Assembly (NCBI RefSeq): GCF_017301735.1 | Contig: NZ_CP071090.1 | Location: 9,786,001 to 9,850,000 of the forward strand | Direction: 5' to 3' | DNA from: Pyxidicoccus parkwaysis | GTDB lineage: Bacteria > Myxococcota > Myxococcia > Myxococcales > Myxococcaceae | Length of the DNA: 64,000 nt | Shown: positions 54,026 to 64,000 of the stretch, piece after piece | How the letters are laid out: each line of letters opens with the position of its first letter | How positions within the stretch are numbered: the stretch's first letter is position 1 | Translations under genes and position numbers: made by a program | Notes under the pieces: model-generated | The model's input: the letters and a program-made list of their open reading frames with translations, nothing else | Told to the model about the DNA's origin: nothing | Databases searched by the model: none

Positions 54026-54850
54026 ATGCGCCATGCCCTGATGCTCGCACTTACGCTCGCCTCGCTCGGAGCCTCTGCTTCCGAGCCATGGACCGCCCCC
54101 TATTCGCTGGAGGCCCAACACGGCCGCACGTTCCGCGTCGTCCTCGGCGAGAAGGCGCCGAAGGATGTGAAGTCGCGGCTCGGCGTGATGACGCTCGTCG
54201 GAAAGAAGGGCCTCGCCACGGCCCGGCTCCAGAAGGTCGAGCCCGTCTGCGTCAAACTCTGTGAGGACCGCGTGTGCCACGCCGTGGGCGTCTACAAACA
54301 GGAGCCCGGCACCGGGGACGTCGGTGAGGGGCTCGCCGCCCTGCCGGGCCGCATCGAGGGGAAGATGCTCGCTCCGGCCGCAATCTCTCCCGAGCCCGCG
54401 CCCACCGCGAGGCAGTGGACCTCGAAGGAGTACCAGACGCCCGTCGTCGAGCGGCAGCCCGCCAGTACCGATAATCCACCTCCTCAGTCATTCCGGTGGA
54501 TGCCGCGCGCGCAAGGGGCGGCCGTGCTGGAGGAGCGCGAGTTCGGCGCGGACTTCTACGCACCTCCCATCGAGCTCGCGCAGTGCCGCCAGGAGCAGCA
54601 GTCTCCCTTCACCCGTCTCGTCTGCCCATCCGCCTCGCTCCTGTACGCGAAGCAGCAGCTCCTCATCACCAGCGTCGACGACTACGGCAAGCCCAGCACC
54701 GAATGGGTCGCAACCCTCCAGAGCGGTGGGCAGGAGCTGTACCTCGTCAGGGTGGGACTGAAGGGTCAGGTCGTCACCGGGTTGTTGTTCCAGGAGGGTG
54801 GCCGGTGGCGGCTGCTCGTCCGCCCGGCGGACTACCCGCTCCTCTGCTGA
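54026..54850 (+). CDS. secreted protein of unknown function
   Basis: A 274-residue exported protein; signal MRHALMLALTLASLGASA. The mature protein has two parts: an N-terminal region with four cysteines (VEPVCVKLCEDRVCHAVG plus one more) and a C-terminal beta-rich region (AKQQLLITSVDDYGKPSTEWVATLQSGGQELYLVRVGLKGQVVTGLLFQEGGRWRLLVRPADYPLLC). GGAGG lies 7 nt before the ATG. Divergent from the flavoprotein gene across 263 nt. No family recognised. Confidence 0.75.
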   Translation: MRHALMLALTLASLGASASEPWTAPYSLEAQHGRTFRVVLGEKAPKDVKSRLGVMTLVGKKGLATARLQKVEPVCVKLCEDRVCHAVGVYKQEPGTGDVGEGLAALPGRIEGKMLAPAAISPEPAPTARQWTSKEYQTPVVERQPASTDNPPPQSFRWMPRAQGAAVLEEREFGADFYAPPIELAQCRQEQQSPFTRLVCPSASLLYAKQQLLITSVDDYGKPSTEWVATLQSGGQELYLVRVGLKGQVVTGLLFQEGGRWRLLVRPADYPLLC

Positions 54851-54954
54851 GCGGCGGTGGAGGGAGCCCCCGCTCACGAGAGGCCGCCGAACAACGGCCA
54901 GCGCACGGCCGTGTCCGGTGTTAGAGAGCGGGCCTCAGCCAAAAGGTAACGGCC

Positions 54955-55998
<1,044 letters not shown>

Positions 55999-56025
55999 AA
56001 CGCGGCGAGTCCTGCTGACCCGCTG

Positions 56026-56295
56026 CTACTGGAAGCGGGTCGGCTGCATCGCCTCGGGGCGACGGTTGTCCGTGGGCGTGAGCGCGTCGGCGTCGGCGCA
56101 CCGGCACACCTCGCAGCCGCGGTCGCGGTCCAGGCTGCAACTCTCGCCGGTGATGCACGTGAGGTTGCGCGACTCCGCGCACTTCACGTCGCCCGCCTTG
56201 TCCTTCTTGTCCCCGTGGCTGCACGCGGACACGGCCGCCAGCAGCAGCACGCCCGCCCACCGCAGCCCACTCCTACGAATCACTTCCAGCGTCAT
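56026..56295 (-). CDS. small cysteine-rich lipoprotein
   Basis: An 89-residue lipoprotein; after RSGLRWAGVLLLAAVSAC the lipidated Cys27 begins the mature part. It carries six cysteines within 40 residues (KCAESRNLTCITGESCSLDRDRGCEVCRCADAD), spaced like one antistasin-type disulfide module. Such modules often inhibit proteases or bind partners. The ATG at 56295 starts the signal. It lies between the monooxygenase and the RND transporter with no clear functional link. Confidence 0.75.
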   Translation of the reverse strand: MTLEVIRRSGLRWAGVLLLAAVSACSHGDKKDKAGDVKCAESRNLTCITGESCSLDRDRGCEVCRCADADALTPTDNRRPEAMQPTRFQ

Positions 56296-56387
56296 GGCCT
56301 GCCTCAATCTCGCTCGGGGCCGCCGCCTCGTCAGCGGCGGCCTCACTCGCGCTTCATAGCCAGGACACCCGGAGCGCGGCCAGTGGC

Positions 56388-58862
56388 TCACGCCTCGGGC
56401 GCGGGCTCCTCGGGCGTCTCCGGCGTGGTGCCGTGACGGCGCCGCCAGCGCTCCACCATCAGGAGGAGCGACGGGAAGCCCAGCAGGATGATGATGAGGT
56501 TGATGCCGAAGCCCAGGTTGGCCAGGTCACCAATCGAGTTCAGGCCCGGGTGCTTCGCGAGAATCAGCGCCACGAAGCCAATCGCGCTCGTCAGCAGGCC
56601 GCCCGTAATCGCCCGGCCCGTCTCGCCATACACGGAGATGAAGTCCGCGCCCGGCTCGCCCAGCCGCTGAATCAGGTGCACGCCCGCGTCCACCGTGGTG
56701 CCGATGAGCACCGGCAGCACCATGATGTTCAGGTAGTTGAACTGCAGGCCCAGCAGCGCCATCAGGCCCACCAGCCCCACCACGGACAGCAGCGTCGGCA
56801 GCATGCAGATGAGCGCCGAGCGCAGTTTGCCCAGCGTCACCCACATCGCCGCGAGCACGCTCAGCACCGCCGCCACCAGGATGCGCGGCCCCTCGCGCGA
56901 CACCATGTCCAGGATGTCCGCCAGGATGAGCGCCTCACCCGCCGCCGACACCTGGCTGCCGTCCGGCATCTGCAGGCCGCGCACCTCCTTCGCGAAGCGC
57001 CGCGTGCCCTCGCCGTCCGACAGACTCACGCCGCCCGCGTACACCAGCACCACGCCGCCCGTGCTGCCATCCAGGCTCTCGAACTGGTGGCGCACGTTGC
57101 TGGGCAGGTCCGCCTGCGTGAAGGGCTTCGCCGCCGCCATGTGCAGCGCGCGGGTCAGCGTGGCGCGCGTGTCTGGCGGCAGCCGCTCCGGGTCCAGCTT
57201 GCTCAGCTTCCCGGCAATGGCCTGGAGCACCTGCTGCTTCTCCGCCTGCTGGCGGGGAACCAGGTCCTCCAGCGCGCCCACGAAGTCGATGGTGGAGTCC
57301 TTGCCCCGCGCCGCCTTGCGCGCCTCGAGCTGGCGCACCACCTCGCGCTCCATGTCCAGCGAGTCCGTCAACACCACCACCGGCGTCTGTGAATAGCCGA
57401 GGATGTTGTTCACCTTCTGGTCCAGCACCGCCGACGCCTGCTTGTAGTCCTCCAGCGAGCGCGAGTCGTAGTTGAACGACACCCGGTACGACTGGGACAT
57501 CAGCACCAGCACGCCCGCGCCCACCACCAGCAGCACGCCCCGGTACGAACGCGGCAGCCACCGCGCCAGCAGGCCCATGGGCCCCGCCGAGCTCTCGTGG
57601 GTGCGCGGCATCCAGTTGAAGCGCGCCGCCAGCCCCAGCAGCGCCGGCAGGATGAGCACGTACGAGAACACGCTCACCAGCATGCCCACCGCCGCGATGA
57701 CGCCGAACTCACGGAACGCCCTGAACTCGGACATGGCCAGGCTGAGGAACGTCAGCGCCGCCACCAGCGCGGAGATGAGCGCCGAGAAGCCTGTGTGCCG
57801 GAAGGACTCCTGCACCGCCGCCTCGGACGTCATCCCCTCCGCGCGCAGCGTGCCGTAGCGTCCCAACAGATGGATGCCGTGCTCCACGCCCAGGCCGCCC
57901 AGCACCGCCGCGAGGAAGCCGGTGAGCAGATTCACCTGCCCGTACGCCAGCCCCACGTAGCCGTAGGTCCACGCCAGGCCCGCCATCACCGGCACCATGG
58001 TGAGGGCCACCGACAGCGCGCTGCGGAAGTGGAAGACCAGGTAGAGCAGCAACATCACCATGGCCAGCGTGGACGCCCTCGCCAGGTCGCTGACGATGAC
58101 GCGCTGCTGGTCAATCTTCTTCTTGAAGGTGCCCGTCACCGCCGTCTTGAAGCCCGGCCCGTACTTGGACAGGTCCTGCTTCGCCAGGAAGTCCTCCACC
58201 TGGGTGACGACCTTCTTCGAGTAGTCCAGGTCCGCGGCGCTGCCCCGGGGCTTCGCCATCAGCACCACCATGCGCTCCGTCTTGTCCAGGTAGTACAAAT
58301 CACCCTGGCCGGAGAGGCGCTGGTTGGCGCGGCCGGTGTACTTCTGCTCGATGTCGGAGAAGTCCACGGACGGCGGAGGCGAGTCATCCAGCCGCACGAA
58401 GAGCGGGTTGGCCTGCTCCTTCTCCCACGCAATGCGCGCGTCGATGCGCTCCTGGATGGTCTTCAGGTCCGGGAGGTCCACGTAGTACAGCGCGTGCTCG
58501 TTGAAGAAGGCGCTGGGCCGCTGGTACGACACGTAGCGGATCTCCGACAGCTCCCCCAGCTTGGGCGCGATGTCATCCGCGAAGCGCTTGAGGGCCTCGG
58601 GCTCCGCGCCCATGCCCACCACCACCACGTTGCCCTGGCCACCGAAGCGCTTGCGCAGCTTGTCGATGTCCTGGACCGACGGGAAGTTCTTCGGCAGGAG
58701 CCCCACGAAGTCCGCGTTCAGGGACAGCGTCCGCGCGAAGAAGAGGCCCGCCAACGTCAGTACCAGCGTCAGGACCAGGGCCTGCATCGGCCGCCGGTGG
58801 TTCCTTGCGGCCAGGCGACCTATCGCCCCCTCGAACCGCTCCGACCAACGCTTCTCATCCAT
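56388..58862 (-). CDS. MMPL/RND-superfamily transporter
   Basis: An 824-residue protein with the RND layout of two halves, each a membrane helix, a periplasmic porter loop of 200-250 residues and a five-helix bundle. N-terminal: NHRRPMQALVLTLVLTLAGLFFARTLSLNADFVGLLPKNFPSVQDID. Helical bundle: GFLAAVLGGLGVEHGIHLLGRYGTLRAEG and FREFGVIAAVGMLVSVFSYVLILPALLG. The second half mirrors it with LLGLQFNYLNIMVLPVLIGTTVDAGVHLIQRLGEPGADF. The closest known groups are MmpL and hopanoid/lipid transporters. It is a close paralogue of the divergent gene to its right. Confidence 0.92.
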   Translation of the reverse strand: MDEKRWSERFEGAIGRLAARNHRRPMQALVLTLVLTLAGLFFARTLSLNADFVGLLPKNFPSVQDIDKLRKRFGGQGNVVVVGMGAEPEALKRFADDIAPKLGELSEIRYVSYQRPSAFFNEHALYYVDLPDLKTIQERIDARIAWEKEQANPLFVRLDDSPPPSVDFSDIEQKYTGRANQRLSGQGDLYYLDKTERMVVLMAKPRGSAADLDYSKKVVTQVEDFLAKQDLSKYGPGFKTAVTGTFKKKIDQQRVIVSDLARASTLAMVMLLLYLVFHFRSALSVALTMVPVMAGLAWTYGYVGLAYGQVNLLTGFLAAVLGGLGVEHGIHLLGRYGTLRAEGMTSEAAVQESFRHTGFSALISALVAALTFLSLAMSEFRAFREFGVIAAVGMLVSVFSYVLILPALLGLAARFNWMPRTHESSAGPMGLLARWLPRSYRGVLLVVGAGVLVLMSQSYRVSFNYDSRSLEDYKQASAVLDQKVNNILGYSQTPVVVLTDSLDMEREVVRQLEARKAARGKDSTIDFVGALEDLVPRQQAEKQQVLQAIAGKLSKLDPERLPPDTRATLTRALHMAAAKPFTQADLPSNVRHQFESLDGSTGGVVLVYAGGVSLSDGEGTRRFAKEVRGLQMPDGSQVSAAGEALILADILDMVSREGPRILVAAVLSVLAAMWVTLGKLRSALICMLPTLLSVVGLVGLMALLGLQFNYLNIMVLPVLIGTTVDAGVHLIQRLGEPGADFISVYGETGRAITGGLLTSAIGFVALILAKHPGLNSIGDLANLGFGINLIIILLGFPSLLLMVERWRRRHGTTPETPEEPAPEA

Positions 58863-59241
58863 GTTGCGACACCCGCTGTGATGACTGGGCGAAAACGCTG
58901 CCCACCTTGGGCACGCGCAAACCATCGAGTCAACGCGTTTATGCCGGAAGGCGGAAAGTTAGGAAACGAATTACCCGCCCTGTCTAACAAGGGCTCCTCG
59001 TGGATGCCCGTCTGTCCGTCTGCCTTTCTTGAGCCGGCGGAATCCGGCCCATGAGCGCGGCGCGTGCCGCCCACCCGGGGGGCGGACAGGCAGGCGGTGT
59101 GAGACTGCAACGCCTCCCGGCGATGGGCACGTTGCCCCCCGACATGGGTCCCGCGCCAACGGGCACCCGGGGGAGGGAAAGCCGCACCGTCCTCCGTGCC
59201 ACCGGGTGGGCCGGTGGCCTGGACGGCGGGCCCTGGCAGCG

Positions 59242-61773
59242 ATGGACTCCGACTCGACGACTCCGACGCAGGGAGAGCGGAAGTGGATGGTGCGTGTGGA
59301 GCGCACCCTCGGTGCACTGGCCGCCCACAACCACCGACGCCCGGCGGTGGCCCTGCTGCTGGCGGTGCTCCTCGCCGCGGTGAGTGGCGTCTTCGCGCTC
59401 AGGCTCCGCCTCAACGCCAACCTCGCGGACCTCCTGCCCAAATCCTTCGAGAGCGTGCAGGACCTGCACACGCTGGAGCAGCGCTTCGGTGCGCTCGGCT
59501 GGGTGGCGGTGGTGGGCGAGGGAGGTGACGCCGAGTCCCTCCAGCGCTTCGCGGACGAGCTGGCGCCCAGGCTGGAGGCGCTGCCCGGCATCCGCTTCGT
59601 GGAGCTCAAGCGCCCCAGCGCCTTCTTCCGCGACAGGGCGCTCTACTTCCTGTCCGAGGACGACCTGAAGGAGGTCGAGCGCCGGCTGGACGCGCGCATC
59701 ACCTACGAGAAGCAGCGCGCCAACCCGCTCTTCGTGGACCTGGTGGGCGAGGAGGCTCCGTCGCTGGACTTCTCCGACCTGGAGAAGAAGTACGGCGGCA
59801 GCGCGGGGCAGCGGCTGTCCTCCAACGAGGGGGACTACTACCTGGACGCGGACGCGCGCCGCGTGGTGCTGCTGGCCAAGCCGGACACCAGCTCCGCGGA
59901 CCTCGCGTACTCGCGCCGCCTCATCGACGAGGTGCGCGAGGTGCTGAACGCGCAGGACCTGTCGAAGTACGGGAAGGACTTCCGCGTCGACATCACCGGC
60001 ACGTTCCAGAAGAAAATCGACCAGCAGTCGCAGATTGGGCGCGACATCGCGGTGTCGTCCGCCGTGGCCTCGGCGCTGATGCTGCTGTACCTGCTCTTCC
60101 ACTTCCGCAGCGCGCTCGCGGTGGGGCTGGTGCTGGCGCCGGTGGGCGTGGGCCTGGCGTGGACGTACGGGCTCGTCGCGGGCGTGTACGGGGAAGTGAA
60201 TCTGCTCACGGGCTTCCTGGGCGCGATTCTGGGCGGCCTCGGAATCGAGCACGGCATCCACCTGCTCGGGCGCTACCTGCACCTGCGCCACGAGGGCGAG
60301 TCCTCGGAAGCGGCCACGCGCGAGTCCTTCACGCACACGGGCGGCGCGGCGCTGGTGTCCGCGCTGGTGGCGGCGCTGACGTTCTTCGTGCTGGGCACCT
60401 CGCGCTTCCGCGCGTTCCGTGAGTTCGGCGTCATCGCGGGCGTGGGCATGCTGGTGCTCGTCGCCGCGTACGTGCTGGTGCTGCCCGCGCTGCTGGGGCT
60501 GGCGGCGCGGTGGAGGTGGCGGCCCAGGCTCGCGGCGGCGTCGCCCCGTCACTCGCCCCTGGGACGCGTGCTGGTGCGCCACCGCGTCGTCATCACCCTC
60601 GCGTCGGCCGTGCTGCTCGCGGGGCTGGTGACGCAGGTGCCCCGGCTGCGCTTCGACTACGACTTCCGCTCGCTGTGGGACGAGGACCTTCCGTCCTTCG
60701 TGCTGGACCGCGAGGTGAACCGCATCATCGGCTACTCGCAGACGCCGCTGGTGGTGCTCACCGACACGCCCGAGCAGGAGCAGGCCATGGTGCACGCGCT
60801 CCAGCAGGAGCAGCGCGAGCACGGCAAGGACTCCACCATCGACTTCGTGGCCTCGCTGTCGTCGCTCGTCCCGCCGGACCAGCAGGCGAAGCAGGTCATC
60901 CTCCAGCGGCTGTCGAAGACGCTCCAGGACGTGCCCGAGGAGCGCCTGTCATCCGAGCAGCGCGACCAACTCACGGCCTTGCGCCGCGCGGCCCAGGCGA
61001 AGCCCTTCACCCAGGCGGACCTGCCCCCCAGCGTGCGCCAGCAGTTCCTGAGCCGGCAGGGCGGCACGAGCGGCTTCGTCATGGTGTACCCGTCGGTGAG
61101 CCTGTCGGACGGGAAGGCCATCCGCGCGCTGGCGCGCGAGGTGCGCGCCGTGGACCCGGAGGGCGCCCGGCGCAGCCCCATCGCCGGCGAGGCGCTGGTG
61201 CTGTCGGACATCCTCGACATGGTGACGCAGGAGGGGCCGCTCATCCTCGGCGGCGCGACGCTGGCGGTGCTGCTGGCCATGTGGGCCACGCTGGGCGGGC
61301 TGCGCATGGCGGTGCTGTGCCTGCTGCCCACGGTGGTGTCGCTGGTGGCGCTGCTGGGGTTGATGCCGCTGATAGGCGCGAAGTTCAACTATCTCAACAT
61401 CCTCGTGGTGCCGGTGCTCATCGGCACCACGGTGGACGCGGGCGTGCATCTGTTGACACGTCTGTCTTCACCGGGCAGCGACTTCGTGGCTGTCTATTCT
61501 GAGACAGGCAGGGCCATCTGCGGGGGCCTGCTGACGAGCGCCATGGGATTCGGCGCCCTCTTCCTCGCGGACCATCCCGGCCTCAATTCCATTGGCGCGC
61601 TGGCCAACCTGGGCTTCGCCACCAACCTGCTCATCATGCTGGTGGCCTTCCCTGCGCTGCTGCTGGTGCTCTCCGAACGCAGGCTGCGGCGCCGCCGGGC
61701 GCGCCCGGAGAAGGAGAAGGAGTCCACGGTGGCGGGGCCTCCGGGCTCGAAGCCCGCCACGCAGACGAGCTGA
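59242..61773 (+). CDS. MMPL/RND-superfamily transporter, paralogue of the divergent gene
   Basis: An 843-residue RND-type transporter with the same two-half layout. It shares long stretches with its neighbour: NHRRPAVALLLAVLLAAVSGVFALRLRLNANLADLLPKSFESVQD, LLTGFLGAILGGLGIEHGIHLLGRYLHLRHEGESSEAATRESF, FNYLNILVVPVLIGTTVDAGVHLLTRLSSPGSDFVAVYSETGRAI. Its tail is more basic (RRRRARPEKEKESTVAG). The ATG at 59242 is taken. The 379-nt gap between the pair must hold both promoters; nothing else is seen in it. Lipid or hydrophobic cargo is likely. Confidence 0.92.
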   Translation: MDSDSTTPTQGERKWMVRVERTLGALAAHNHRRPAVALLLAVLLAAVSGVFALRLRLNANLADLLPKSFESVQDLHTLEQRFGALGWVAVVGEGGDAESLQRFADELAPRLEALPGIRFVELKRPSAFFRDRALYFLSEDDLKEVERRLDARITYEKQRANPLFVDLVGEEAPSLDFSDLEKKYGGSAGQRLSSNEGDYYLDADARRVVLLAKPDTSSADLAYSRRLIDEVREVLNAQDLSKYGKDFRVDITGTFQKKIDQQSQIGRDIAVSSAVASALMLLYLLFHFRSALAVGLVLAPVGVGLAWTYGLVAGVYGEVNLLTGFLGAILGGLGIEHGIHLLGRYLHLRHEGESSEAATRESFTHTGGAALVSALVAALTFFVLGTSRFRAFREFGVIAGVGMLVLVAAYVLVLPALLGLAARWRWRPRLAAASPRHSPLGRVLVRHRVVITLASAVLLAGLVTQVPRLRFDYDFRSLWDEDLPSFVLDREVNRIIGYSQTPLVVLTDTPEQEQAMVHALQQEQREHGKDSTIDFVASLSSLVPPDQQAKQVILQRLSKTLQDVPEERLSSEQRDQLTALRRAAQAKPFTQADLPPSVRQQFLSRQGGTSGFVMVYPSVSLSDGKAIRALAREVRAVDPEGARRSPIAGEALVLSDILDMVTQEGPLILGGATLAVLLAMWATLGGLRMAVLCLLPTVVSLVALLGLMPLIGAKFNYLNILVVPVLIGTTVDAGVHLLTRLSSPGSDFVAVYSETGRAICGGLLTSAMGFGALFLADHPGLNSIGALANLGFATNLLIMLVAFPALLLVLSERRLRRRRARPEKEKESTVAGPPGSKPATQTS

Positions 61774-61819
61774 GACGGTGGGAGGACTGAAGGTCGCACA
61801 CGCACGAAGGGAGGCAGCA

Positions 61820-62317
61820 ATGGTGAAGCAGATGAAGCGGGGTGGGTTGTGGGCGGGTGCGTTGACGGGCGCCCTGGTGCTGGGCACTGCATGCAGCGCG
61901 ACGGAGGCACCGGTGGCGCTGGCGCAGGCGACGCCGAGCACGGGCCAGCCGGCGACGGGCGGCTCGGGCACGGACGTCACCGGCACCCCGGCGCAGGAGC
62001 CCAGCCCGGGCACGTCGACGGGCGTCACCACGCCACCGGGCACCAGCACGACGGCCCCGGGCACGACGGCTCCGGGCACGACCGGCACGGGCACGACGGG
62101 TACTGGCACGACGGGCACGGGCACGGCGGGGACGGGCATGGGCGGCTCGGGCACCGGCACGGGCACGTCGGTGACCGGCTCGGACGCGGGCGTGGGGATG
62201 GGCACGGGCGGCTCGGGCTACACGTCTCCCGAGCAGGGCGCGACGGGCGCGGGCTCCAACGGCACGTTCCAGCCTCCGTCGGGCGGCTCCGTCATCGACG
62301 GCGGCACGGGCTTCTAG
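61820..62317 (+). CDS. Gly/Thr-rich low-complexity lipoprotein
   Basis: A 165-residue lipoprotein. MKRGGLWAGALTGALVLGTAC gives a lipobox (LGTAC). The mature protein is almost entirely Gly, Thr, Ser and Pro in TGTG and PGTT repeats (for example TTAPGTTAPGTTGTGTTGTG), with no folded domain apparent. GGGAGG lies 6 nt before the ATG. It resembles the lipoprotein at the window's right end in composition. Probably a flexible surface coat or spacer protein. Confidence 0.78.
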   Translation: MVKQMKRGGLWAGALTGALVLGTACSATEAPVALAQATPSTGQPATGGSGTDVTGTPAQEPSPGTSTGVTTPPGTSTTAPGTTAPGTTGTGTTGTGTTGTGTAGTGMGGSGTGTGTSVTGSDAGVGMGTGGSGYTSPEQGATGAGSNGTFQPPSGGSVIDGGTGF

Positions 62318-62433
62318 TCTCCGGTTGAATCACGAGGCCGCCGGGCGCGCTCCACGCGCTCGGCGGCTTCGCGTCGAGCACACCCTCCGCACCGCTGGAC
62401 ACCCGCGCCCGCGCCTGCTTTGTCCCGCGGGCC

Positions 62434-63147
62434 ATGAACGCCCCCTCGCCTCGCATCCTCTCGCTGCGCGTGGGCCTGCCCCGTGAGCTGGGCACGGCCG
62501 GCGCCGCGTCGCCCCTGGAGCGGCCGTGGACGAGCGCCATCTTCAAGGACGCCGTGCCCGGTCCCCTCCGGCTCTCCCGCACGGGCCTCGCCGGAGACGG
62601 CCAGGCGGACCTCAAGGTCCACGGCGGCCTGGAGAAGGCCGTGCTCGCCTACGCCGCCTCGCACTACGACTTCTGGCGCGAACACCTCGCACGCAACGAC
62701 GTGGGCCCCGGCGCCTTCGGTGAGAACTGGGTCCTCTCCGGCGGCGAGGAGCACACGGTCTGCATCGGCGACATGCTGCGCGTGGGCGGCGCGCGCGTGC
62801 AGGTGTCCCAGCCGCGCCAGCCGTGCTGGAAGCCCGCGCGCCGCTGGGCACGCAAGGACCTGGCCCTCCTCATCCAGGAGACGGGCCGCACCGGCTGGTA
62901 CCTCCGCGTGCTCGACGAGGGCCCCGTGCGCGAGGGCGACACGCTGGAGCTCCTCGAGCGCCCCTACCCCGCCTTCACGGTCGCCTTCGCCAACCACGCC
63001 ATGCACGGCCACGCCCCGGACGCCGCGGCCGAGCTGGCGGACTGCGAGGCCCTGTCCCCCGGCTGGCGCGAATCGCTGCGCCGCCGCGCGCGAGGCACCC
63101 GCGGAGATGACCGCCCCCGGCTGGAGGGCCCCAACTCCGCCAACTGA
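62434..63147 (+). CDS. MOSC-domain protein (YiiM-like)
   Basis: A 237-residue MOSC protein. The molybdenum-cofactor sulfurase C-terminal fold is marked by GDGQADLKVHGGLEKAVLAYAASHYDFW, GPGAFGENWVLSGGEEHTVCIGDMLRVGGARVQVSQPRQPCWKPARR, with the conserved Cys in QPC. YiiM-type proteins reduce N-hydroxylated compounds with Mo cofactor. The C-terminal 40 residues are basic. Monocistronic. Confidence 0.88.
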   Translation: MNAPSPRILSLRVGLPRELGTAGAASPLERPWTSAIFKDAVPGPLRLSRTGLAGDGQADLKVHGGLEKAVLAYAASHYDFWREHLARNDVGPGAFGENWVLSGGEEHTVCIGDMLRVGGARVQVSQPRQPCWKPARRWARKDLALLIQETGRTGWYLRVLDEGPVREGDTLELLERPYPAFTVAFANHAMHGHAPDAAAELADCEALSPGWRESLRRRARGTRGDDRPRLEGPNSAN

Positions 63148-63309
63148 TGGACGAATCCGACGCTGCAAGTCGTCCCCAGGTTTTCTTCCCAGTGACGCCC
63201 GAAGAGCAGGCAGCCGGAGAAGCGACTCCTGCACACATCCATCCGGCTGCTCAGGTTCCCGACCAGCAGCAGCCAGGAATCCTCAACCACACTCACTGGG
63301 AGAAAACAC

Positions 63310-63912
63310 ATGAAGCTCTTCAAGACCGGGCTCGTCCTCGCTTCCACCGTCAGCCTCCTCGCGCTGGGTGCCGGCTGCAAGTCGGACAAGGGCGCCGAAC
63401 GCGGTACCGAACCGACGAGCACGGGAACGACGACGGGCAGCGACACCAGCGGCAGCAGCACGGGCACCACGGGCGGTGACACCACCGGCACCGGTACCAC
63501 CACAAACCCGGGCACCGGCGGCACCGGCATGGATGAGCCGAGCATGAGCCCCGGCACGGGCTCCGGCACCACCCAGGAGCCGGGCACCGGCGGCACGGGC
63601 AGCACCGGCTCCGGCAGTGACATCAACTCCGGCACCAGCACCGAGCCGGGCACGGGCGGCACTGGCACCACCACGGAGCCGGGCACGGGCGGCACTGGCA
63701 CCACCACGGAGCCGGGCACGGGCGGCACCGGCACCAGCACGGAGCCGGGCACGGGTGGCTCGGGCGCGGGTGACATGAGCGGCGACATGAACAACAGCGA
63801 CGACACCACGCTGTCCCCGAACGACAACACGAGCGGCAGCAGCGGCGTGACGTCGCCGGACACCAGCTCGGGCACGTCCACCACCCCGACGCCTGACACG
63901 ACGCGTAAGTAA
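63310..63912 (+). CDS. Gly/Thr/Pro-rich repeat lipoprotein
   Basis: A 200-residue lipoprotein. MKLFKTGLVLASTVSLLALGAGC ends in lipidated Cys23. The mature part is low-complexity, built mainly of GTGTTTEPGTGG repeats of 11 residues encoded by a 33-bp minisatellite, flanked by Thr/Ser/Gly/Asp-rich segments and ending SSGTSTTPTPDTTRK. No folded domain. Such a protein would form a flexible surface fibre or spacer. Composition matches the lipoprotein 1.5 kb upstream. Confidence 0.85.
   Translation: MKLFKTGLVLASTVSLLALGAGCKSDKGAERGTEPTSTGTTTGSDTSGSSTGTTGGDTTGTGTTTNPGTGGTGMDEPSMSPGTGSGTTQEPGTGGTGSTGSGSDINSGTSTEPGTGGTGTTTEPGTGGTGTTTEPGTGGTGTSTEPGTGGSGAGDMSGDMNNSDDTTLSPNDNTSGSSGVTSPDTSSGTSTTPTPDTTRK
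63571..63759 (+). repeat. 33-bp minisatellite in the repeat lipoprotein gene
   Basis: The unit at 63661-63693, which begins ACTGGCACCACCACGG, is repeated exactly at 63694-63726 and with a few changes at 63727-63759. A diverged copy precedes it (about 63631-63660), and an older one (from 63571) lies further left. Each unit encodes eleven residues in frame, so copy-number change would lengthen or shorten the protein without breaking it. Confidence 0.85.
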
Positions 63913-63948
63913 TCGCGCACCGGACTTCGAGCACACGAAGCGGTAGAT

Positions 63949-63976
63949 GGTGCCCGCGCCCACCCGCGCGGGCACC
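63949..63976 (+). terminator. terminator hairpin after the repeat lipoprotein
   Basis: GGTGCCCGCGC and GCGCGGGCACC form an 11-bp perfect stem with a 6-nt loop, 36 nt after the stop codon and followed by GTCATTT. It is the clearest intrinsic-terminator-like hairpin in the window. Confidence 0.6.
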
Positions 63977-64000
63977 GTCATTTCGGCGGACCGGCGGGGA

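Overview
The window looks like a chromosome segment of a fruiting myxobacterium (Myxococcaceae: Myxococcus, Pyxidicoccus or Corallococcus type). The evidence is very high GC with strongly G/C-biased third codon positions, dense overlapping genes on both strands, many small lipoproteins, an AgmX/PglI-type C-terminal domain, kinase and receiver clusters, and a modular polyketide synthase. No tRNA, rRNA, CRISPR array, transposase or phage module was seen.

Layout. 1-12.6 kb: a biosynthetic locus built as two divergent operons. Leftward run an acyl-AMP ligase, a ketoreductase-type SDR, an ACP and a KS-AT-DH polyketide synthase that leaves the window. Rightward run an AfsA-type hotdog protein, a HAD phosphatase, an unrecognised protein, an MFS exporter, an aldo/keto reductase, an ABM monooxygenase-fold protein and an outer-membrane barrel. 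The enzyme set resembles gamma-butyrolactone/butenolide assembly: a beta-ketoacyl chain joined to a glycerol-type C3 unit, then dephosphorylated and reduced. 12.6-20 kb: housekeeping and small genes (DUF2019, LysR with DoxX-like and polysaccharide deacetylase genes, NudC, QueE, small membrane proteins, a GIY-YIG protein, a CBS protein). 20-25.5 kb: a hydrolase, three consecutive parvulin-type chaperones and pdxA, echoing the surA-pdxA linkage of other proteobacteria. 25.5-30.8 kb: an AgmX-like protein, an aldo/keto reductase, and intergenic stretches with strong inverted repeats. 30.8-36.2 kb: an M24 peptidase and a compact His-kinase/receiver cluster. 36.4-44.3 kb: a JAMM-like lipoprotein, a hibernation factor, DUF1360, an alcohol dehydrogenase, a repeat surface protein, a Tat-exported aldo/keto reductase and a PNPOx-like protein.

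44.9-49.9 kb is a tightly coupled five-gene operon for inositol lipids: inositol-3-phosphate synthase, a PAP2/inositol-phosphorylceramide-synthase-like membrane enzyme, a CDP-alcohol phosphotransferase fused to a GtrA domain, an exported protein, and a dual-specificity-type phosphatase. Together they could make phosphatidylinositol phosphate and dephosphorylate it. 50.2-51.8 kb is a three-gene cassette: two proteins sharing an uncharacterised FSGR...GYRGF domain and a tiny Tat-exported peptide.

51.8-64 kb holds an AraC regulator with a duplicated 3' end, a flavin disulfide reductase, a luciferase-like monooxygenase, a divergent pair of paralogous MMPL/RND transporters, a MOSC protein, and two Gly/Thr-rich lipoproteins, one encoded by a 33-bp minisatellite.
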